A DNA stretch of 64,000 nucleotides from Saccharicrinis sp963677345 (GTDB lineage Bacteria; Bacteroidota; Bacteroidia; Bacteroidales; Marinilabiliaceae): positions 186,001 through 250,000 of the forward strand of contig CAXXLC010000019.1 of NCBI GenBank assembly GCA_963677345.2, given 5' to 3'. A program made the translations under genes and the position numbers. The stretch's first letter is position 1, and each line of letters starts with the position of its first letter. Of this stretch, positions 55,254 through 64,000 are shown piece by piece. The notes beneath the pieces are model-generated. The model saw only the letters and a program-made list of their open reading frames with translations. It was not told the origin of the DNA and ran no database searches.

Positions 55254-55514
55254 ATGTATATTATTTTAATGTATGATATTGGAGAAAAGCGTGTAGGAAA
55301 AATGTTAAAACTATGTCGACGCTATTTAACCTGGATACAAAACTCCGTATTTGAAGGAGAAATAACGGATGTAAAACTTAAGGAATTGAAATTAAAAGCC
55401 GAAGGGCTTATGGATGATAACGACAGTTTAATTATTTTTAAAACCCGAAATGATAAATGGTTAGACAAAGAAATTGTAGGTAAAGAAAGAGGAGATACTG
55501 ATAATTTTTTATAA
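55254..55514 (+). CDS. cas2: CRISPR adaptation protein Cas2
   Basis: 86 residues with the ferredoxin-like start MYIILMYDIGEKRVGKMLKL, containing the conserved D8, and the family pattern YLTWIQNSVFEGEIT. It forms the scaffold of the Cas1-Cas2 integrase. It is last in the cas operon, 228 bases before the first repeat. Confidence 0.95.
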   Translation: MYIILMYDIGEKRVGKMLKLCRRYLTWIQNSVFEGEITDVKLKELKLKAEGLMDDNDSLIIFKTRNDKWLDKEIVGKERGDTDNFL

Positions 55515-55742
55515 CAAAAAACTTGTCGATCATCTGTTTTTGAAGCAATAGTTTTATACTCACGATGATGAAATTAAATTTTACGTACTTTGAAATACTG
55601 ATTTTAAAACACTTACATATACTTGTCGAACTATAGGTGTTTTTATATGATTATACATCGACAACTTTTATCACCTTAATAGTGTGCATTTTGTTTTATA
55701 GATGCCCCTGTTTTAGGTAATTTTTATACATATTTGTAACGC
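55515..55742 (+). promoter_or_regulatory. CRISPR leader
   Basis: A 228-base AT-rich non-coding stretch between cas2 and the first repeat. ACTTGTCGA appears twice (55521-55529, 55621-55629), and the inverse TCGACAA follows at 55658-55664. It is assigned as leader because the opposite end of the array has degenerate and truncated repeats. It should hold the array promoter and the integration signals. Confidence 0.75.
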
Positions 55743-58700
55743 CTTTTAATCGTACCACATTGGAATTGAAACCCATCAGCACTTGCGTTAGGCATGTTAT
55801 GATCTTCTCCCTTTTAATCGTACCACATTGGAATTGAAACTGCCGAACATGGCTATATCTTGTGTCTTTTTTGAATCTTTTAATCGTACCACATTGGAAT
55901 TGAAACATATTATGAAATAAAGTAAATGAGAATTTAGGAGGCTTTTAATCGTACCACATTGGAATTGAAACAAGCAAAATTGAAACTATTAAATCTAATG
56001 AAATTATACTTTTAATCGTACCACATTGGAATTGAAACAGACCAACGTTTTTAAGTACTGGGGATTTGCTTTTGCTTTTAATCGTACCACATTGGAATTG
56101 AAACATTTCATCAATACCATTGATGATTGTTGCACGTTCTTTTAATCGTACCACATTGGAATTGAAACGCCAAAACGATTAAAAACCCATTCAGGTATTA
56201 CACTTTTAATCGTACCACATTGGAATTGAAACGGGAAACGCATTACCATTTGAATACAATAGGCTATAAGCTTTTAATCGTACCACATTGGAATTGAAAC
56301 TTATTGTCTGGAACAATAAACACAAGGTTATCGTTCTTCTTTTAATCGTACCACATTGGAATTGAAACCATATCATGTATGTCAACCAAAATTTCATTGC
56401 CTCTTTTAATCGTACCACATTGGAATTGAAACCAGGTATGAAGATTCATTAAGCTATTCGATTGTTACTTTTAATCGTACCACATTGGAATTGAAACTTT
56501 TTAAACCTGGCTTCCAGTTCAAGTAAAGCCTGCTTTTAATCGTACCACATTGGAATTGAAACTAAAAAAGGCATTACGCAGGCTATTTAAAACAGACTTT
56601 TAATCGTACCACATTGGAATTGAAACTACTGTTCAGCAATACTGTATAAATCGGCATATTCTTTTAATCGTACCACATTGGAATTGAAACACATTAGATG
56701 AAGAAGGTAATTTAATTGAAGGACAAACTTTTAATCGTACCACATTGGAATTGAAACTGGAAAGAGGCAAGTAACACGCAAGAGCAAGTAACTTTTAATC
56801 GTACCACATTGGAATTGAAACGAACATCGGCATTGTACATAAGTACTACAGAGTGAACTTTTAATCGTACCACATTGGAATTGAAACAAGATTAAAAGCT
56901 TTGATAGTTTAACCGCCGATGAATCTTTTAATCGTACCACATTGGAATTGAAACAAAATCCGCCGGAGTTGTGGCTCTGAATAATAAAGTTACTTTTAAT
57001 CGTACCACATTGGAATTGAAACTTGTTTGAACTGTAACGGGCTGAATTGCAGCGTCGAAACTTTTAATCGTACCACATTGGAATTGAAACATAAAAAACA
57101 TTTACACATATTTAGGTGACGATACTTTTAATCGTACCACATTGGAATTGAAACACCGTTACAAACAACACTACGGCCGTGCATTTTATCACTTTTAATC
57201 GTACCACATTGGAATTGAAACGTTCCTGGTGTCGCGGTTCCTGGTTCCGTTCCCTCTTTTAATCGTACCACATTGGAATTGAAACGGGGAATTATACGAG
57301 TTATTCAGAAAAGGTGGCGACTTTTAATCGTACCACATTGGAATTGAAACTGGCATCATAGATAGGTACATCAATTTGACCAAAACTTTTAATCGTACCA
57401 CATTGGAATTGAAACTGGAACAATACCAACTAAATCTGTAGGGAATGCTAACTTTTAATCGTACCACATTGGAATTGAAACTATCTTTTATTTCATTTAT
57501 TAAAGCAAAATAAGGATATCTTTTAATCGTACCACATTGGAATTGAAACGTCGCAGAAAGAGCGCAAATATTACGCGATAATTGCTTTTAATCGTACCAC
57601 ATTGGAATTGAAACCCGCTTTAGGTCTTGCGGTAACTTCAACAACAAAACTTTTAATCGTACCACATTGGAATTGAAACTCCCGACATCATATTTATATT
57701 CCCAGTAATTAAAGGCCTTTTAATCGTACCACATTGGAATTGAAACTTAACAGGGTTCGCCCTTATACCTGATAATGCCCTGATACTTTTAATCGTACCA
57801 CATTGGAATTGAAACGTGTGTTTGTTTATCGCGTGTTGTAACTTTGTCGCCTCTTTTAATCGTACCACATTGGAATTGAAACGGATTAACACAACAGCCG
57901 TAAATTCAAATAAAAAGGCTTTTAATCGTACCACATTGGAATTGAAACGGACGACCAGGAAAACAACGTCGTAAGTTTTTACAACTTTTAATCGTACCAC
58001 ATTGGAATTGAAACTAGGTTCAGTAGGAAGCGATAAGAAACCACTAATACTTTTAATCGTACCACATTGGAATTGAAACAGAGGTATGGATGATGAAAAA
58101 GCGATGCAATATATCTTTTAATCGTACCACATTGGAATTGAAACTTTACATTGAATAAAGTTTTGTATTGATGTTAATTCTACTTTTAATCGTACCACAT
58201 TGGAATTGAAACCAGGTGCTATTTATGAGTTTAGCAGTGTGCTAACCACTTTTAATCGTACCACATTGGAATTGAAACATATTTTATTATCATCAGGAAA
58301 TATTGGCCGGTCATTACTTTTAATCGTACCACATTGGAATTGAAACACATTCGTAATTTGGATTCTTAGTTTTTGACTTTTCTTTTAATCGTACCACATT
58401 GGAATTGAAACATCTTCTTTAGCCAACCATCCAATGCACCAAGAGACTTTTAATCGTACCACATTGGAATTGAAACACCTCAAAACAATTAAAAGAACTA
58501 TTCCAAAAAGGACTTTTAATCGTACCACATTGGAATTGAAACTTGATAGCACATACAAATAATTAAATATTGTTTCTTTCTTTTAATCGTACCACATTGG
58601 AATTGAAACAGTTTAGACATTATTCGATTCCAGTATTCGTTAATACTTTTAATCGTACCACATTGGAATTGAAACCGCAATACGTTTTTTGTCCTCTTTA

Positions 58701-61700
58701 ATCCAGTTCACACTTTTAATCGTACCACATTGGAATTGAAACGAGGTAAAAAATTACGTGTTAACCCCTCTGGTTGTGCTTTTAATCGTACCACATTGGA
58801 ATTGAAACAACAAAAAATACACTATCACAGGGCATGGTTTTGGTCTTTTAATCGTACCACATTGGAATTGAAACAAGTTAATAACTGTTTGGTTTTGGTT
58901 TTTAGGACGAACTTTTAATCGTACCACATTGGAATTGAAACTCTATTAATTACCCCCTCAATTGTATTAATCGCATCTTTTAATCGTACCACATTGGAAT
59001 TGAAACACTACTATGGCAAAAGAAGCTATTGGTATAAAATCTCTTTTAATCGTACCACATTGGAATTGAAACGAAGATAAAAAAGAAATGGTTGCAAATA
59101 GACTTAGCTTTTAATCGTACCACATTGGAATTGAAACTCAAACACCACAACCATACTATCATGCATTGGGGCTTTTAATCGTACCACATTGGAATTGAAA
59201 CGGAGAAAAAGAAAAGCTTAAAACGTACCATGTTGAGCCTTTTAATCGTACCACATTGGAATTGAAACCGAAGAGTGTCTAAGTGCATTGAGAATAATGA
59301 AGCCGCTTTTAATCGTACCACATTGGAATTGAAACCAAGGTAAAAAGTATGTACCTGGTTTCAGATTAGCAGCTTTTAATCGTACCACATTGGAATTGAA
59401 ACTTCAATATTAATGGCAATATCTTCTGGAGAGTAAACTTTTAATCGTACCACATTGGAATTGAAACCTATAAAGATTGCAGGGTATATAATCTTTTTGC
59501 CCGCTTTTAATCGTACCACATTGGAATTGAAACCACTACCACCTAAGGAAGAAATGTTTACCTGAACTTCTTTTAATCGTACCACATTGGAATTGAAACG
59601 AAAAATATAGCACATATTCTTTCTTTCAAAATGACTTTTAATCGTACCACATTGGAATTGAAACGCTGTCAGAAGGTTTAACGACGACCTACAACCTCGG
59701 CCTTTTAATCGTACCACATTGGAATTGAAACTAGCTGTTAGTTTTGAATTATAGATTAAAGTTATGTAACTTTTAATCGTACCACATTGGAATTGAAACA
59801 GTATAATTGTCTTATTCGTCTTGAATAAGCTTCTAACTTTTAATCGTACCACATTGGAATTGAAACTTTAGTACATCTTGAAGTAATATTGCGAATGGTA
59901 CTTTTAATCGTACCACATTGGAATTGAAACTTGTTAAATGGTATAGTAAGACAAAGAATTGATAATCTTTTAATCGTACCACATTGGAATTGAAACGTTT
60001 CTTCTGTGATAGGTTTTATGTCAACATTATTACTTTTAATCGTACCACATTGGAATTGAAACTGGCTTACAACTAGGAGATTGCATTATTTTTTTATCCT
60101 CTTTTAATCGTACCACATTGGAATTGAAACTGCTTTATAATATCAGGCTTTTTTGTTTTTAAAAACCTTTTAATCGTACCACATTGGAATTGAAACATGC
60201 AAAATGTGTAGTGAAAGCTTAGGTTTAGATGCTTTTAATCGTACCACATTGGAATTGAAACTGAACCTTTAACCAATGCTCATAAGCTTTTGATATTTCT
60301 TTTAATCGTACCACATTGGAATTGAAACCTTTGATCTTGGAACATTACCAATTCACCACGTTTCTTTTAATCGTACCACATTGGAATTGAAACATAAATA
60401 AAAACCCTCTTTTCTGGGGGACCAGGGCTTTTAATCGTACCACATTGGAATTGAAACAACCAACTCAATTGTTTTGTTTGATAAAGAAAAAGGACTTTTA
60501 ATCGTACCACATTGGAATTGAAACAAAGTAGAAGAAGCATGGGATCATTTCTTTGGTAAAGCTTTTAATCGTACCACATTGGAATTGAAACTGTGAATGG
60601 TCGAGAGATGGTACAGGATCTATTGTCTTTTAATCGTACCACATTGGAATTGAAACTTCACAATGAAAAGCATTTTCCCACCCCATCCATTCTTTTAATC
60701 GTACCACATTGGAATTGAAACTTCAATAACCTGGTAATTTCGGGATTATTGACAACTTCTTTTAATCGTACCACATTGGAATTGAAACTTTTGTCTCAGT
60801 ACTTTTCGTTCCTGTTCAGGTAGCTTTTAATCGTACCACATTGGAATTGAAACTACGCAAACCTACTAAATGTGGTAACGCTTGTTGTCTTTTAATCGTA
60901 CCACATTGGAATTGAAACGGAGGAAGAAAAACAGCAACTCTTAAAGTGTGATACTTTTAATCGTACCACATTGGAATTGAAACTCAGACATTGAATTGGC
61001 TGCTTCTTCACCATTTTTAACCTTTTAATCGTACCACATTGGAATTGAAACTAATCATTAACTAGTGCTCTATGGTCTGTTAATGCCTTTTAATCGTACC
61101 ACATTGGAATTGAAACACGCTCAATACCTGCAACACTCATTCGGCTTTCTCCCTTTTAATCGTACCACATTGGAATTGAAACTTCCCAGCTAATGCTCCT
61201 GTTTTCCCTGCTGCTGCTTTTAATCGTACCACATTGGAATTGAAACGGATGCAACTAAACTATCTTTAATGTAGTAGTAACTTTTAATCGTACCACATTG
61301 GAATTGAAACTGACTCATCTCTTGTATTTTAATATAGCCTACTTTCTTTTAATCGTACCACATTGGAATTGAAACAATGATATTAATGATGATATTGTAC
61401 CATTTTGGGACTTTTAATCGTACCACATTGGAATTGAAACAATCAATTTCCAATTTTTTGAAACTACAGAAAAGGCTTTTAATCGTACCACATTGGAATT
61501 GAAACAACTGATATCGACCATCTAATTTTAGAGTAATTAACTTTTAATCGTACCACATTGGAATTGAAACGGAAGAAATAAATGCTGAATTTAAAGCAGC
61601 TATTTTAGCTTTTAATCGTACCACATTGGAATTGAAACTGCACTTGTGTCCGCTTCTACAACATAAGTCAAATCTTTTAATCGTACCACATTGGAATTGA

Positions 61701-62140
61701 AACCTTGACGCATTAGTGTTGAGTAATACAGAAATAACTTTTAATCGTACCACATTGGAATTGAAACTTCGGATAAACTTCCTAAATTCACGATCTACTT
61801 TCTTTTAATCGTACCACATTGGAATTGAAACGCGGATTTAATTAATGGTAGTGATGCAAGTTTATTGCTTTTAATCGTACCACATTGGAATTGAAACCAG
61901 GTTCCGGCATTTAATAGAGGTAAATGGAAAAACTTTTAATCGTACCACATTGGAATTGAAACTAGATGTAATCTTTGGGTTTTTTGCCGATATAAATCTT
62001 TTAATCGTACCACATTGGAATTGAAACGCATTAATATCAGATTGACTTGCTATTGATGCAATCTTTTAATCGTACCACATTGGAATTGAAATGGAGATGG
62101 ATGTGGCAATAGATATTTTGAAACAATCTTTTAATCGTAC
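55743..62140 (+). CRISPR. Type I-B CRISPR array: 97 repeats plus a truncated 98th
   Basis: The repeat is 30 bases: CTTTTAATCGTACCACATTG at the start and GAATTGAAAC at the end. I counted 97 copies, the first at 55743 and the last at 62063, with spacers of 34-39 bases. The repeat ending GAATTGAAAC is typical of type I-B. The last full copy ends in T instead of C (62092). After one more spacer, only the first 13 bases of a repeat remain (62128-62140). No duplicated spacer was noticed by eye. Open frames across the array are artefacts. Confidence 0.98.
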
Positions 62141-62317
62141 ATTATTTACTCCATGCTTGGCTGTTGTAAAGCTTGTGATATCAACTTCAGAGATTGGCTT
62201 GTTTATTTTCTAAACCATGTGCATGATTACGATAATGATTACAGTAAAGACCTGGCTGAACTTCTCCCTCATAATTTAAAACCGAATACTGTAGAGCCGA
62301 CTCAACAAATCTCTTAA
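62141..62317 (+). pseudogene. C-terminal fragment of an IS66 transposase (tnpC)
   Basis: In-frame from 62141 this gives IIYSMLGCCKACDINFRDWL followed by DYSKDLAELLPHN and a stop at 62317. It is clearly related to the end of the TnpC at 21707-23365 (YSLMGCCKAANVDVRKWL, DYSKDLADLLPQN). The fragment joins the array directly inside a repeat. The rest of the element and a recognisable inverted repeat are missing. Confidence 0.9.
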
Positions 62318-62880
62318 AACTTTTAAAGTTCTTTGAATGTTTTGAATAAACTTTTAAAGAAAGCTTATTTTTTCAATTTAATTGGACGTACTTTACCGTT
62401 GGCTTACATTTTATTTTGCATTGGGCTGAAATGAGTTGCCCCTTCAGGGCGTGTATTAATAAGCAAAACTTTTGTCGTCATCAATCCGCAGTTTTTAGTC
62501 CACAGTCTTCAGTTCGTAACTTTGCAAATCTGTGCCAACTATATCAGCAAACCGAAACTTTCAACTTTTGACTAAGAACTAAAAACTAAGAACTAAGAAC
62601 TAAAAACCAGGAACTACTATATAGACGCTGACAGGTTTAATTTACAGCTTGCTTACGAAACGCTGTCAGGTCTTTCATCAACTCAACAACTCAACGAATT
62701 AACGACTCGACAGCTAATTCATCCCTAATCTTTAATTAATTCATCAATTTAACAACTCACTAATAGTCATTAGATTATTTATTGCTTCGCAATGGGTTAA
62801 CCGGCAGCTTTACTTATTAATTCGTCACTAGGTCTATTCATTTTATAATGTAAGTAAGTATGCACACTTTTTTGATAAGC
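62318..62880. other. Non-coding low-complexity region
   Basis: No gene is seen in these 563 bases. There are short degenerate repeats, for example AACTAAGAACTAAGAACTAA (near 62584) and CAACTCAACAACTCAACGAA (near 62680). The latter type resembles the low-complexity sequence between cas1 and cas2. Confidence 0.6.
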
Positions 62881-63249
62881 CTATTGTAATATAATATCAC
62901 TATCAATATTTAATTTACTACGTAAAGCTTTTGCAATGTTTAATGTTATTTCTCTTTTACCTGAAAGATATTCACTTATTCTTGTTGCAGAAGTACCTAA
63001 AAGAGTTGCCAGATCCTTTTGTTTAAGTTTCATTTCAAACATTCTCAATTCAATTACTTCAATCAAACTAGGTAAGCCTATTGGGTAATGTTCTTCCTCA
63101 TAAGCTTCAATAATATCAGAAACTTTATCTAATTCTTGAAGCAATGGATCATCTTCAGGAGTATCATTACTAACTAAATCAAGTTTTATAATTTCTTCTA
63201 ACCTAATTTGAGCTTTCACATATTCTTCATGTGTTATAATATTTTCCAT
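62881..63249 (-). CDS. higA: HigA-type antitoxin (XRE helix-turn-helix)
   Basis: 122 residues. The C-terminal half is an XRE-type DNA-binding domain (KLKQKDLATLLGTSATRISE, then YLSGKREITLNIAKAL). The acidic N-terminal half probably contacts the toxin. It follows the toxin gene by ten bases, the toxin-first order usual for HigBA. It should neutralise HigB and repress the operon. Confidence 0.9.
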   Translation of the reverse strand: MENIITHEEYVKAQIRLEEIIKLDLVSNDTPEDDPLLQELDKVSDIIEAYEEEHYPIGLPSLIEVIELRMFEMKLKQKDLATLLGTSATRISEYLSGKREITLNIAKALRSKLNIDSDIILQ

Positions 63250-63259
63250 ACCTCAATAT

Positions 63260-63556
63260 TTATAGTTTATCAATATCTTTTAATTTATCATATTCAGCAT
63301 GAGTTCCTATCCATCTCACAAACACTTTTTTCATTTTAAATATAATTAGAGCAACTAATCTATAATTATTGCCTCCTATATTAAATACATATCTATCATT
63401 CCCAACATTGTCAACAGAATTAAATGTTTTTTTTATATCTGTAAAATCTTCCCAATCTGCCTTTTTTGTTTTTTGATTCCACTCCTGTAAACTAACCCTG
63501 GCATTGGCATATTTGGTAAAATAGGCTTTAATCTTGGCAAATGATATTACTCTCAT
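63260..63556 (-). CDS. higB: HigB-type mRNA interferase toxin
   Basis: 98 residues of the RelE-like HigB family: start MRVISFAKIKAYFTKYANAR, central NDRYVFNIGGNNYRLVALI and late KKVFVRWIGTHAEYDKL, with the conserved basic and His/Tyr residues. It is predicted to cleave mRNA on the ribosome. Its operon is headed by a strong -7 element and a paired dyad. Confidence 0.92.
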   Translation of the reverse strand: MRVISFAKIKAYFTKYANARVSLQEWNQKTKKADWEDFTDIKKTFNSVDNVGNDRYVFNIGGNNYRLVALIIFKMKKVFVRWIGTHAEYDKLKDIDKL

Positions 63557-63579
63557 ATTTATTAAGTGACTGATATGTA

Positions 63580-63587
63580 CAAAGATA
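63580..63587 (-). promoter_or_regulatory. -7 element of the higBA promoter
   Basis: On the minus strand TATCTTTG, an exact TAnnTTTG, 24 bases before the higB start. The -33 region falls in the operator dyads. Confidence 0.65.
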
Positions 63588-63596
63588 ATAATAAAA

Positions 63597-63631
63597 TTAC
63601 ATATAATGTAATGTGGTTACATTATATGTAT
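63597..63631. promoter_or_regulatory. Paired operator of higBA
   Basis: Two dyads of the form TTACAT-N3-ATGTAA lie at 63597-63611 and 63617-63631 (last base differing), with centres 20 bp apart. Together they also make a larger perfect inverted repeat with 13-base arms (ACATATAATGTAA and TTACATTATATGT around TGTGG). The position over the -33 region suits autorepression by HigA. Confidence 0.75.
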
Positions 63632-63904
63632 ATTTATTTTCAATATTTTGCAGTCAAAAACTTATGAAATACTCGTTTTCTGAGACTAATTATAATTTAA
63701 GTAGTTCCAGCAAGAAAACCCCTGTTTTTTGAAGCGAAATAACTTTGCGTAAATTTTGACACTCCAAAAAAAATGAAAAGAGAACAATTTTTTTTTGGAA
63801 TAGCTATGTTTGTTTACGTATAATATATTATGATATTCTATATTTTAAATTAGGGCATAACAATTCCATTACAATGGCGTAAATAAATGTGTATAAACCT
63901 ATTA
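63632..63904. other. Intergenic, nothing recognised
   Basis: AT-rich DNA between the higBA operator and the transposase end. I see no gene, RNA or clear terminator in it. Confidence 0.5.
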
Positions 63905-64000
63905 TTAAGCCGCTTGTTTTACAGAGGCATTCATTTCCTGACGTAGATCTACAAGCAGTCGTTCTCCTATTTTTTTCAAATTAAAGGCTGTAATCGCAAG
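63905..64000 (-). CDS. C-terminal end of a probable transposase, cut by the window edge
   Basis: An open frame enters at the right edge and ends at 63905, giving 31 residues starting LAITAFNLKKIGERLLVDLR. The phrase AFNLKK followed by a basic helix is usual at the C-terminus of IS4/IS1182-type DDE transposases. The family is a guess from a short piece. Confidence 0.5.
   Translation of the reverse strand, partial: LAITAFNLKKIGERLLVDLRQEMNASVKQAA

Noticed and set aside
55696..61753. Open frames in the array with repeated peptide pieces such as FQFQCGTIK or VSIPMWYD
   Set aside because: These are translations of the CRISPR repeat in different frames, not genes.

Overview
The window is AT-rich Bacteroidota DNA. 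The rRNA genes, the promoter pattern (TTTG, about 20 bases, TAnnTTTG), TamL/TamB, an M56 peptidase with a SusC-plug-like tail, IS66 and ISL3/ISAon1-type elements, and [FeFe]-hydrogenase maturation all fit an anaerobic or fermentative member of the Bacteroidales/Marinilabiliales. That lineage is an inference, not a database result.

Layout. 1-5.3 kb: a LacI-type repressor, a BlaI/M56 signalling pair, a TM1266-type hydrogenase regulator and hydG. 5.4-10.9 kb: rRNA operon 1, with three tandem promoters and no tRNA in its spacer. 11-15.2 kb: a nest of insertion sequences. An ISAon1-type copy is split by an IS66 element (8-bp target duplication) and again by a second ISAon1-type copy. 15.2-24.9 kb: a two-component pair whose response regulator is frameshifted, then a chemotaxis locus (cheW, mcp, cheA). 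In that locus mcp carries a frameshift and a stop, and cheA is cut by a second IS66 element. 25.1-30.7 kb: rRNA operon 2, in the same orientation, with tRNA-Ile(GAT) and tRNA-Ala(TGC). 30.8-33.2 kb: an ISAon1-type remnant, tRNA-Arg(TCT) and one intact ISAon1-type element with an 8-bp target duplication. 33.3-45.7 kb: a membrane histidine kinase, three envelope genes of unknown role, and tamL-tamB. 45.8-62.3 kb: a complete type I-B CRISPR-Cas locus. 62.9-64 kb: a HigB/HigA toxin-antitoxin pair and the end of another transposase.

The CRISPR locus is the main accessory system. Cas6 processes the transcript. Cas8b, Cas7 and Cas5 form Cascade, and Cas3 degrades the target. Cas4, Cas1 and Cas2 acquire spacers into a 97-repeat array directly downstream. 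An extra gene sits between cas4 and cas1. It encodes a GxxExxY protein whose D...ExK...Q core looks like the nuclease core of the adjacent Cas4. This is the best candidate in the window for an undescribed function. The old end of the array is cut off inside a repeat and joined to the last 58 codons of an IS66 transposase gene.

The region between the two direct-repeat rRNA operons has taken repeated IS insertions, and its two-component and chemotaxis genes are decaying. Several breaks are single-base indels, so raw-read support should be checked. The cheA insertion and the in-frame stop in mcp cannot be explained by homopolymer error.
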